A stretch of DNA of 64,000 nt from the NCBI GenBank assembly GCA_963969495.1, contig OZ018338.1, forward strand, positions 48,098,780 through 48,162,779. Direction: 5' to 3'. The stretch comes from Ceratothoa steindachneri. Its lineage: Eukaryota > Arthropoda > Malacostraca > Isopoda > Cymothoidae. Positions 53,645-63,974 of the stretch are shown here, piece after piece (position 1 is the first letter of the stretch; the number at the start of each line of letters is the position of its first letter). Position numbers and translations under genes: made by a program. A model generated the notes under the pieces. That model was not told where the DNA came from, searched no databases, and was given only the letters and a program-made list of their open reading frames with translations.

Positions 53645-53947
53645 ATTTTATGATTTATGTTTCTACTTCGATTCTTACGTGTTGTCTTATTTAGTTTTAT
53701 AACTGTTATGCTATATTCATATTTGATATTTGTGCTCGCGGTGTTATTTTAGTTCTGTAACTGTTTTTCTATATTCGTATTCGGTAGTTAAGTATTTGTG
53801 TGTTCGTACTTACCTGTTTTCTTAATCTTATTCTTCTTTCTTCGTTGTCTTCATTAGGTTGTTTTGGTTATCTTGGCTCTTGATGTATAGTCGGTTCGGT
53901 TGGTCATTTTCGGTTAGTATATCATCGGTTTGGTCGGTAGTTTATTC
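53645..53947 (-). other. 3' UTR of J13, inner part
   Basis: T-rich non-coding stretch between the gypsy insertion and the ORF2 end. No further features recognised. Confidence 0.6.
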
Positions 53948-56630
53948 CTATGCAAAAAATGGGACAATTGCGTCTTCAAGCTTGCTGACGCTGCTTGGGA
54001 ATCTTGCGCGGCTTGGACCTTGTTGGTTTTCTACGATGAGTGCTCTGATTTCTTCATTGCTATACGTTATTATTTTCTCTTTTATATCTGACGCTCTTTC
54101 CTTTAAGATCGTATTGAGCGGTTTGATGTCCACCGCTCTGTGCAGATCCAATTGCCTCCTCATTTCCCTCCTTCGTGTGTTGGTAATAAGGTACATACAT
54201 TTATTTTGTACCCTTTGCAACTCTTTTTGTGATGTTTTCGAGGCTCCGTACAGAGTTGCAGAGGGATAGATGAGGGTGGGTCTGACTAGCGTCAGGTATA
54301 TTTTCTTCTTGCTCTTTTGTCTGAGGTTTCTGAAGCTGTAGAGGGTTCCGACTGCTGGGGTTGCTTTTTTAATCCGTTCTGTGAGGTGCTTCTTGTAACC
54401 GTCAAAAGTGATCTTCAATCCGAGTACATTGCACTCGTTTGTGTAGGAATAACGCGTATCTTTCACTCTCACATCAGCTGTTTCACTTCTTCCTAATGGG
54501 ACGATCTGAATTTGTCGCCATTAGTCCGGATTTTCCATTTGAATTCATAAGCGTTGATATTTCTTATTTCCTTGGCAGTCTTTCGAGCTTGCCAAGCCGC
54601 GTTTCAAAATCCACTTACTATGATTTAAGTTATGTCATCGGCGAACTAGATATACAGAGTAGAGGGGTGGGTTGGCTCTGGTATGTCGGCTGTATATATC
54701 GAGTATAGGGTTGGACTGAGGCATCCGCCTTACAATCCTGCCTGTAGATTAAAGATGGGTCCGTCCGTGCGCCCTATACTGATGTAGGCCAACCTCTTCA
54801 TAACATAATCACAGAGGATTTTTCCAGTTTTGAGCTTAAACTCAGCTGTAGGATCTTGTATTGCATCCCCCTTAGCCATACTTTATCGAATGCCTTTGAC
54901 ACATCTCTGCACACTATGTCGATATAGCTCCTGTTTTTCTTCGCTTGAGCAATCTTTTCCGTGATGACATTTATTGCCATCTCGGTGCTTCTCCTCTTTC
55001 TGAAGCCGTATTGCATGTCGTTGTATAGCTAATTTTCCTCCAAGTTCTCGACGAGTCTTCTGTTCAGCATTTTTTTCTAATTTCCAGAAGGGATATTGGG
55101 CGATAACTCTCCTTCCTTGTCTTTGGTTTTCCAGGTTTGGCAATGAATATTATTTTTGCCGTTTTGTATGCGTCGGGAAAGTAGCCCACATTTAGGCAGG
55201 CATTGAAGATGTTGAGTAAACACTCCCGTACGCATCTCGCTGCTTTGACGAAGTTTAACTTTGTCAAACCTGGTCGTCCTGGAGCTTTTTGCCTAAAGGA
55301 GTGGAGCGCGCTTTCTAGTTCTTTTAGCGTCACTCTTTCTTCTTCTTTCCTACCTGTTCACTTTGTGGTTAGGATGCGTCCTCTCAATGATTTCATTCAG
55401 CTCGTCTATAATCCGATTTTCAAAACCTAGGTCAAAGCCTTCATTTTCTTCTTTACTGATTCTGAAAATCTGTTTCCAGTATTGCCTGAGAATCTCTTGC
55501 ATTTCATTCTCTTCCGTTTTAATTTCTCCTTGGTCATCTTCTAACTCCATCTTTTTCTTCTGGGGCTTTATTCTCAATCTCCTGATTTTCGCCCAGAATT
55601 CTTTCGGTGTTGCTTCCCTATCTAGTTCTTCGATAGCTTTATTCCATTTTGCCTCTTGCTGTTCGTGGACTAGAATTTTCAGTTCTTCCTTTATCTCTCT
55701 CATACGGTACATTATTTCACGGGATATTCCCGAGTTGATGCTAACCTAATATAATCCTTTCAGTTCACGGTGCAAACCTTTCATTCGATCGGTCCACTTG
55801 TACGTTTAAATTGTTTTATATGTGCTTTTGGGAGTCGACTCTCTACCAGCCTCAATCATCTGGGCCTCTAGCCGCTCCATTTCTTCGTCTATTTCGCTGG
55901 GATGTAATTTCTTAGCATTCGCTCGTAATTATTCCAATTCGCCCTTTTGTGATTCTTCCTTTTATGCGATGGTACCATTATATGGTAACGTTTATTTGTA
56001 GATTAATCCCTATATGGTCGCTACAAGGTATTACTTCAGGGCTCATGTGATAGTCGAAAGGTAATAGGAAATTGGCCAAGCAGATGTCCGGCTTAGTGGC
56101 ACTCCTTTCGGTGATGAAGGTCGGAAAGTCGGGGCCCAGTCTTTTGACGATGTTCCTGTCCATGAGAGTATTCAAGCATCTGCCTGCACCGTTGCTTCGG
56201 GTATACCCGGACTCTGCACAGCGTGCGTTCAGGTCCCTCATAAATATCGTGGGGACCTTTCGCCCGAATATACTCGCAAGAGTGTGGTTAAGCAAATAAT
56301 CGCGTCTTGGGGGTTGGTATCCCGTGGCCACGACCATCTTTCCCAGGCTTATCTCTACCTCGATGGCGAGGTAGAATTTTTCCAAGTTCCTGAGTTGATT
56401 GAATTTAACTCCCTTCTTTATCGCAATGGATACTCCGTCGTAACTTTCTTGTGAATGGTTTACTGTTAACACGTCATAGTTCCATATCTTGATTATGTCC
56501 CTATCCGTGTTAACTCCGTGTTCTGAAATGAGATTGATATCAGCATCGATTTGTTGGAAAATATTACCGTAGTGCACTCTTTTTGTGGTCGGTGTTAATA
56601 CTCAAGATTCTTAAGCTGTCTCTTTGAATT
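53948..56630 (-). pseudogene. J13 ORF2: endonuclease and RT, broken
   Basis: The start is lost or unclear near 56630 (ILSINTD equivalent). The endonuclease 55978-56577 is open: DADINLISEHGVNTDRD, VATGYQPPRRDYLL, MRDLNARCAESGYTRSNG (Gly before Asp changed to Arg), SATKPDICLANFLLPF and SDHIGINL. The linker is at 55350-55712. RT pieces are ESYRPISLLEI (near 55080), QYGFRKRRSTEMAINVI (54960-55016), DVSKAFDKVW (54875-54905) and an ADD region broken near 54640. The C-terminal part (53948-54472) is open: LVRPTLIYPSATLYGASKTS, LQRVQNKCMYLIT, IKPLNTI. No RNase H. Confidence 0.85.
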
Positions 56631-56639
56631 ATGAGGACT

Positions 56640-57913
56640 TAACTACCGCTTCTTCAGTTTGGGGTCCCTGTTAGGGGCCTTTTGAGGTGCAGGGGATGGA
56701 TTTTGTTTCGTCTCTTCGTGAATTACTTCCATGCCCTTGGTCTAACTAGTTAGTTGTTTTATAGGAGGGCTAGGAGTCTTAGATTTACTCCTCGAGACAC
56801 TCTGAGATCTCGTTCTTGGCTCTTTTTCTTCTTCTTCTGGTTGTGAGTCGCTTGATGACTCTTCTTCAGTATCATCTGAATCTTCCTGAGATATAGACTG
56901 CTTCTCTTCTTCACCTCGTGGTCATATGGATGAGGCTGTGCTCATATTTAGTATTTTTAGGGAGTCCGGCGACTTGGGCACTTTGATGGTTGGCAGGTTG
57001 TTTGCCTGAAGTAGTGAATTGAGTTCACTCTCATAGCTACCTGGGTTTCCCATGTTAGTGATAAGGGCGTGGATGAGGCATGTCAGAATCTTCGAGCTCA
57101 GATCTGAGTTGAGCTGCATCGTCAGCTGATTTACGACTGTTTGATTCGATCTCGACGCTGCGGTCGCATAGCTTTGGGGACTATGGACTCGAGCTTCTTC
57201 CTCCTTCTTTTTTATTATTTCCTTTCTCTTGGGGCAGTTAAGTGCTAAGGTTTGGTGGTACTCGTTGCAATTTAACACTTTTTTGTTGTTGAGGGACATT
57301 CTTTAAATCTATGTCCCTCTTGCCCGCATTCTGAGCATAGCTTCTTGACCTTGTTGAGGCAAGTGTAGCTTGAAAGGGCTCTCCAGTTTGTAGCAGGAAA
57401 AACACATTTGAATATTGTGAAATTTCTCCTTCTTAATGTTTTCCGATGGGATCCTCATGTTGAAGGCTAGGAGCCCATCTTATTTTGTCTTTTGTGCCAT
57501 CTCAATGGTTTTGAATGTGATTTTGAACACATGGGTGCAGTTATTGAACTTGATTAGTTCCTTTATCTTCGCCCATTTGTTTTGTGCCTCAATTTCTTCT
57601 TTATCTCTTCGGGGGTTCTTTCTCCAATCCATTCTTCGATTTTGCGGCAGATGACGCTCCTATTGGCCACCACCTTTGGGGAAGGGGTTCTTGCCTCAAG
57701 CCCGATTTTCTTTAGGGCTTCAGGACCTCGGGAGGACAGTAGCTCGTCCACGTCCTTCGTTTCCGAGCACATTGCTATGTAGCCATTGGTTACGTCAATC
57801 AAACGGATCAACGCAACCTTAAGTTCTTCGAATAGAACCCGGCATACATCAGCTTCGGCCAGAACTGCTTGGCCGGGGAGCCCCCTGAGGGGGACTCTCT
57901 TCGTTGTTTCCAT
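56640..57913 (-). pseudogene. J13 ORF1 gag-like protein, broken
   Basis: The start is the Met at 57913 (METTKRVPLRGLPGQAVLAE), aligned with J7. An upstream in-frame Met at 57970 would add 19 residues and is less likely. The N-terminal domain IRLIDVTNGYIAMCSETKDV and SVICRKIEEWIGERT run to about 57563. The RRM-like part and knuckle 1 are near 57380-57540 in other frames. Knuckle 3 is altered to LNCNEYHQTLALNC (57240-57285). The LNSLLQANNLPTIKVPKSP segment is near 56960-57030. The acidic/serine C-terminus is at 56740-56930. Confidence 0.82.
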
Positions 57914-58738
57914 CTCCCCTGAGAGGAAGGGGGGTCCTTGATCCGGGTGATTCCTCTTCTTATTTTCCAAGTCTTCTTTCTTGATTCGTGTAATGTGTAA
58001 GAGTTTTATGTAGGTGATGTTATATACTTTAGTGTTTGAGATATAAAATTCAGAATAGGGTTGTTCCCCACCGTAGTGCGGCCCCGTGTCCCCGCGAACC
58101 AGTACTGCAATTGATGGGATGATGAGGGATGGGCCTGGGAAGGGATCCTCCCAATGGGTGAATTATGGCGGACTTGATGATGAATGAAGGCTAAATCAAC
58201 TTCCTTCACCCGGTGGGTGCCGCCCCCTTGGGTTTTTTTAAGTTCGCGACTGCATCCTTCATAGCATAGAGAGGGTTGCATGTCCCTCTATCATCTTGGG
58301 CGGTAAAACCCCATCGATAAAACTAAAAGCTAAATCAACAGAGTTCGCAGTCCGTCCCTTTTCCCGGGGGTTTCTGAAATTGATTTCAGCTGTGGGCTAA
58401 TCCTCAAACCAGCTTCCGTCAATTCTCCTAATTATGTCACATCACAATCGACTGGCATAGTTGGAACGAGGGTTATGAGCAGTCCAGGTCCACGATTGCA
58501 CGGTGTCCGCCGACGGGGAACGATATAGAGAGCTTAAGCGCTCATGTCAGTTTTTTCGTGATGATGAAAAAATAGTAATACTCTCTTTCAAGACAACCAG
58601 AGGGCTGTTTTAAATTCGGCTGGCTCGGCTCGCTTGTCCTTGCTTCGAACGTAAGAATTCCGAAAAGCGGGAATATTATTCGACGAGAAAACTTTACGTA
58701 TGCACGTCAATATTTAACTGCGAATAACGTTCCGTCTA
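57914..58738 (-). other. 5' UTR of J13 with conserved stem-loop
   Basis: Non-coding leader. The hairpin is at 58427-58464 (CC-T-AATTATG with CATAGTTGG, one bulge). GGCGGCACC and AAGTCCGCC blocks lie near 58163-58232. Confidence 0.65.
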
Positions 58739-58918
58739 TCGTCAGAGGTGAGAGAAGATAGTCGGGGGATAGAAGGATAGCATGAGATTTAATATTTTTA
58801 TTATTTTATTTTATTTAATTTTTATTGTTTTTTTTAGGAGGGGTTGGGGGGGAATGTATGGGAAGGATGAGTATCTACAGTGTGGAATGTGATGATGATA
58901 AGATGATAATTATTCTCT

Positions 58919-58932
58919 GCCAGGTGACTGGC
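58919..58932 (-). other. 3' stem-loop of J14
   Basis: GCCAGGTGACTGGC on the plus strand. Stem GCCAG/CTGGC, a compensated variant of GCCTG/CAGGC. The 16-nt hairpin AAGGCCTTCATGCCTT is at 59315-59330. Confidence 0.65.
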
Positions 58933-59099
58933 TGATCTTTTTCTTTTCTATTTATTCTTCTTTCTACTTGTTTATTCTTTGTTTTTGTACCTTTGCAGGT
59001 ACATTTCTTCTATTTCCTTGTTATATATTGTATTTCTTTCTACTTCTTGTTTGTTCTTTGACCTTTGTAGGTACGTTGCTTCTTTGTTTCTTTATATTT

Positions 59100-59102
<3 letters not shown>

Positions 59103-59172
<70 letters not shown>
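59103..59172. repeat. TA microsatellite in J14 3' UTR
   Basis: Pure (AT)n of 70 bp, about 350 bp inside the element end. Homologous in position to 36802-36852. Flanked by repeated CTTTG-AGGTAC words (58991-59002, 59073-59084, 59188-59199). Confidence 0.95.
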
Positions 59173-59174
<2 letters not shown>

Positions 59175-59493
59175 TCTATTGGTGGACCTTTGCAGGTACG
59201 TAACTTCTAATTCCTTTTTTTATATAAAATTGTGTAAATGTTTATTTTTATATCTTCGTATGTTTCTTCTAGTTAAATTTGGTTCCTTTTCATTAAATAT
59301 TAGTTTTTCTATTTAAGGCCTTCATGCCTTTGTCATCTTTTTTGTTGCTTGGTTACTTATTTATTTATTATTATTTTTTTCCTGGGTTCGGTTTATGATT
59401 AAGTGTACAATTGTTCTTCCTCCTGCTGTAGGTTGTTCCTACTGCTTGGGAAGTACCTGTTTGTAGTTCTGTTAGGTATTCCTATGTCTCTTA

Positions 59494-62128
59494 TTATCCG
59501 AGGATAATTTTTCTCCACTTTAGTCCATATCTCTCTTGCTCTTTTTCCAAGGTAAGGTTTAATGGTGTTAATTTAGACGCTGGAATTAATTCTCTTAATT
59601 TCTTTTCTTCTCTTCTTCTTGTTTTTGCAAGGACATAAGTCGCCTTATTCTGGGTTCTCTGAAGTTTTTGCTTCGTGGTTTTCGAAGCTGTGTGCAGCGG
59701 AATTGGAGGATAAACCAGGACTGACTCCACGAAGGCTTTGTATAGTGTCCTTAGTTTACTCTCCTTCATTATCCTTAGGGTGTACATTAGTCTAAGGCCA
59801 CTTCGGGCTTTGGCTATTCTTCTCTTGGCGTGAGCTTGGTATCCTCTTTTGCTCAAGTGGAGTCCAAGTACGCTTCCCTCCGTGCCGTAATTATATTCTA
59901 CCCCGTCGACGACTATTGGTGCCTTCTTGCTCCTTGTCAACGGGATTATTTAAAATTTATGGACGTTTGTTTCAATTTTCCAACTGTTCTCGTAGTCGTT
60001 TATATTTTTTATTTCTGCAGCTGTTAATTGCGCTGGCCATCTTGGAATGGTATATAGAGAGGGAATGATTTGGCTGATATCATCCGCGTACTGTATATTT
60101 AAGCACCCCCGTGTCATTGTGGGCGGAAGGTCAGCCGTAAAGATTGCGTACAGGGTGGGGCTCAGGCACACCCCCTGTGGGACCCCTGTCCGGAGGAAGA
60201 AGGTTGGTCCTATGTGGTCCTCTATGGGGATGAATGCTTTAATGTTGGTGAGATAGTCGGACAGCATCCTCCATTTTGATGCCGAGATCGATTCGGAGAA
60301 GCTTATATTTAAGCCCCTCCACCCAGACCTTATCGAAGGCCTTCTCGGCGTCACTGAGGACCACATCCACATACCTGTTTTCTGATTTGGCATCTGCAAT
60401 CTTTTCTGTAAGTATGGCAATTGCTGTGGTGGAATCTCTTTTCTAAATCCAAATTGATATTCGTTGTACTTGTTGTTTTCCCCTAAATGTTCGACTAGTC
60501 TCTGGTTCAGTATTTTTTCCAGGACTTTGCCTAGGAAATTGAGAAGTGAAATTGGTCTATAGCTCGAGACCAAGTGGTCTGGTTTTCCTTGTTTTGGTAG
60601 GAATACCATTTTGACCTTTTTAAAAATTTCATGGAATGCCCCTATAATTAGGTAGGCATTGCATATTTTTTCAATTGCTTGCAATATATTCTCCGGACAA
60701 TTTTCATAATTGCGTTTCGTGAGTCCGGTGGATCCGGGGGACTTCTGTTTGAATGAGCTTATAGATCTTTTCACTTCTTCTGTTGTTACTTTGGCTCCTA
60801 GGCCTGCAATCTCGTCTCTTGTATGGCCTACTCTCGCTTCAGGTGTTATTTTATGACTATTTTCCCTAAGGTATCTGTTGACTTTCTTCGTTTCCTCTAT
60901 CGTAATTTCGGTTGTCATCTTCTATTGAGAATATTTTGCGCCAGTGGTCTTTGAATTTTTCTGCTATTTCATTATTTTGGGTTAGGGTTTCCCTTTGCTC
61001 ATATTTTATTCTGGTTCTTTTCCTTGGCGGTTTTTGCTTTAATAGTTTGATTAATTTCCAAGCTTTGCTTGGTTCATCTTCTTCCTCTACTTCCTTTACG
61101 AATTCTTCCCATTGATTTTTTTGTTGCTCTTCTATCAGAAAAATCATGCCTCTTTTGAGTCATCCTAATTCTTTTTTCCTTTCTCTATTTCTTCTAGTTC
61201 TTTTAGCTCGTTGTATTTTCGCTCAATGGACTTTGCCTTCCTCTTCATCTCTTCTGTCCATTTTGGGTGAGGGAGCGTTCTATACTTGATTTTCAGTACG
61301 CTTCTTTCATCTGCTGTAATAATGTGGTGAATTAATGTTTGTTATTTCGTCCAGCTCTTCTTTACTTTTATCAGCTAGGTTTGGTATCGTGTAACTCCCC
61401 AGTATGGTTTTATGTAAGTTCCAGTTTGCCCTTTTGTACGATTTTCTAGATGGTATTGGGACCTGTATTGGATTCTGGTTGATGGTCACCAGAATTCCAA
61501 TATGGTCACTACAAGGGACAGTGACTGGTTCCATATGTATATTATATTGGAAGTTACTACTGGTCAGAATTATATCTGGTTTTGTTGCCGATCTTTTCCC
61601 TATGAACGTCGGGAATTCTGGCCCAATTCCTTTTACTATACCTCTTTCCATTAGAAGTTCGAGGTTCCGACTAGCGTTGTTTCTGGTCCTGTATCCAGAT
61701 TCTTGAATCCTCGCGTTGAGGTCACCCAGGAGGATCGTCGGGTTGTTCTTATTGAAAATCTCCATGATGGAGTGAATCGAAGGATATGAGCGGCGGGGCG
61801 GTTGATCAGCTGCTGCAACAGTGAGAAGGAAGAACTCCATTTGAACCGTCACAGCCGTGTACGCCTCGTCGACCTCTCTTTCTTGTGAAAAGAGTAGGCC
61901 TTTCTTGATGGCAATTGCTACGATATCAAATCTCTCTCCGGTTGGATTTTTCTTTATTATTTCATAATTGTAGATTTTTATGGTCTCTTCGTTTGTCATT
62001 CCATGTTCAGCTATTGTAATTATATCTGGATCTATGTGGCGGAAGAAATTCCCATATTGGATGTTCTTTTTCTTCCACCCATCTGTATTTAAATGCAGGA
62101 TTTTCAATTTTCTATTCAAGTAGTCCAT
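59494..62128 (-). pseudogene. J14 ORF2: intact endonuclease, broken RT
   Basis: Start ATG 62128. The endonuclease is open for 273 codons: HLNTDGW, DPDIITIAEHG, AAADQPPRRSYPS (Gly-Tyr of others changed to Ala-Asp), LLGDLNARIQESGYRTRN, SATKPDIILTSSNF and SDHIGILVTI. It stops before the linker (60866-61147). The RT frame 59950-60918 is 322 codons: NYENCPENILQAI, YRPISLLNFLGKVLEKILNQ and FGFRK. About 57 residues then read out of frame, so the catalytic DAEKAFDKVW segment is not encoded in this frame. Reading returns to frame at GVPQGVCLSPTLYAIFTADL and QYADDISQI. The C-terminal part 59494-59940 is open. Confidence 0.88.
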
Positions 62129-62147
62129 GATTTATGTTGAATATCTT

Positions 62148-63412
62148 CTAGTTCGCTTTGCAGATTCCTTGTTTTCCTTTGCTCCATTTACCGTTCGTTA
62201 CCCTTTCAAAAAGGTCATTTTTGAGGACCCTTACATTGTTGGGGAAGAATCTGATTTTCCCCATCATTAATAAATTATGGATTGTTGTTTCTTCATGATT
62301 CGAGACATAGGTCCATTTGCATGTCCCCTTCTCTAATCCTTTTTTGATGTCTAATAGCTTGAGTCCTTTTGGTAGAGGGTATGATTCGTGCACGAAGATC
62401 TTCATCTTCAATTTGAAGTGTCTTGCTTCAAAACGTCATCCCTCGTCGTTGTCGTCTATTTCTGAGTGTGTTGTGTGTTCGGTTACTCTTTCCGTCTTTT
62501 TGTTATGTTTTTTTCGCTTTCTTTTGTGTTTTCTTTCCTTTTTCGGGTTGTTCTTCGTCTGAGTCGTCTTTTTCTGTTCCTTCCTCTGATTCCTCTAATT
62601 TCTCTATCTCAACGTTTTGTTCCCTTTCCTCTATTGTCGTTCTTATTTCCATCATATCTTTTACGTTAAGCGTTTTCCCGGCGATGACTCGAAAAATGAG
62701 TGTCGAGGTCGGATTGGAGGGGAACCACATTTTGCGTATTCCATTCTTTTCCAGCAGCATATTCAATGTGTCTGAGAATGTACCGGGCTGCGCAATATTG
62801 TGCATATGAGCAAACATAATGCATGTCAATATATCGAGTCCGGTTCTTTCGTTCACATTAATATTTATCTTCGTTTCCTGTGATTTCTTTGCTTCTTTTA
62901 GTGTCGCTTTTGTGACACTGGCATAAGTATGGTTGTTTTTTCTTTGGATCTCATCTTTTTGTGCCTGTTGTTTTCTGTTAATTATTTCCTTGCGTTTTGG
63001 GCAGTTAACGGCCATTTTTCTATGTGGCTCCTTGCAGTTAATACACGTTTTGGCCTATTCCCTACATTCTCTGAAGGTATGGACTGTTTTGCTGCATTCT
63101 GAACAGATTTTTATTTCTTTGTGGGGACAATTTCTGGTAACGTGGTCTTTTAGAGCGGCAGATGAACGAGCGGGTGGCCACTAGTTGAGGTGGCAGTTTA
63201 GGCACTAACCCGATCTTGTTTAAATCAGATGTTCCTTTTGGTGAGACTAATTTTTCAATATCTTCTTGCTTATGGCACAGCACGATGTATCCATTTGACA
63301 CTTCTATTAGTCTTGTGATGCCTATTTTGATTTCCCTGTAGATAGTCCTTATTGGGCCCCCCTCACAGGTGGAGTTGCGAGACTCCCCTGAGGAGGATGC
63401 AGCCCAGCCCAT
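62148..63412 (-). pseudogene. J14 ORF1 gag-like protein, N-terminus replaced
   Basis: The frame opens at ATG 63412, but the first 20 residues derive from leader sequence: a deletion joins the leader to codon about 20 of the gag (IRTIYREIK near 63350). The N-terminal domain ITRLIEVSNGYIVLCHKQEDI is shared with J6. The RRM-like domain and first knuckle are deleted or frameshifted near 63160. Knuckle 3 is near 63000-63050. The frame 62503-63015 has LNMLLEKNGIRKMWFPSNPTS and a long acidic/Lys linker. The C-terminal frame (62148-62411) has KIFVHESYPLPKGLKLLDI and CKWTYVSNHEETTI. Confidence 0.82.
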
Positions 63413-63968
63413 TGTCCTGGGGTTCCTCTAGTACGGGTTTCTGGCAGTGGGCTAGTCCTTAAACATCCCTCCACCTGTACCCCCAATTATGCATGTGCTA
63501 GTGCTCTGCATAGTTGAGACGAGGTCAAAGTATCAACTTCCATCAGCTAAGGCATAGGGCTCCAGGGTGGGGTGTGGGGGTGTGGGGAAATTAGGCGATC
63601 ATGATGATAATAATCGGCCGGGGGAAAAAGTATTTATATCTCTTATAGGTACCTCCTCAATGGGAGGATTTTGGTGTAGTAGATGAGAGGTGCTGGAGGT
63701 AATAGATGAAAATGAAAAGATGATTGATGAGATGAAGTCTTCTTATAGTCCTCAAAAGTCTTCTTTAGCGTTGGGGCAAACTCAGTTCGAGTTTGTCTTC
63801 TTTTAGTGGAATACCAGCTTGTTGGTAATTGCCCTCTTCGAAGGAAAGATGTGGACTCTATTCCGAAGATTGAGAATAACGGCAATCAAGTCAATTTTCT
63901 TTTGCGATTTCCTCCTTTTCCAAGCGTCGTAGTTAAAGTTGGAAGCAATCCAAATGGTCCGTCGTCTA
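63413..63968 (-). other. 5' UTR of J14 with conserved stem-loop
   Basis: Hairpin at 63483-63515: CAATTATGCA pairs with TGCATAGTTG, one G-U. TAGGTACCTCCTCAATGGGA near 63648-63667 is shared with J6 and contains a CCTCC/GGAGG stem. The part 63700-63968 has no recognised content. Confidence 0.65.
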
Positions 63969-63974
63969 TCGTCA

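Larger units (their letters stand above)
46271..58738 (-). mobile_element. J13, full-length Jockey-like LINE split by a gypsy element
   Basis: Two parts, 46271-46578 (end of 3' UTR) and 53645-58738 (rest), together about 5.4 kb. Order in the element sense: 5' UTR 57914-58738, gag 56640-57913, ORF2 53948-56630, 3' UTR. The Gmr1-like element at 46579-53639 separates the parts. TCGTCAGA-type junction sequences lie at both outer ends (46263-46270 and 58739-58746). Confidence 0.85.
58747..63968 (-). mobile_element. J14, full-length Jockey-like LINE, J6 subfamily
   Basis: About 5.2 kb on the minus strand: 3' UTR 58747-59493, ORF2 59494-62128, gag 62148-63412, 5' UTR 63413-63968. It lies between junction motifs 58739-58746 and 63969-63974. 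It is the best-preserved complete copy after J8; the endonuclease is a single open frame. Confidence 0.88.
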
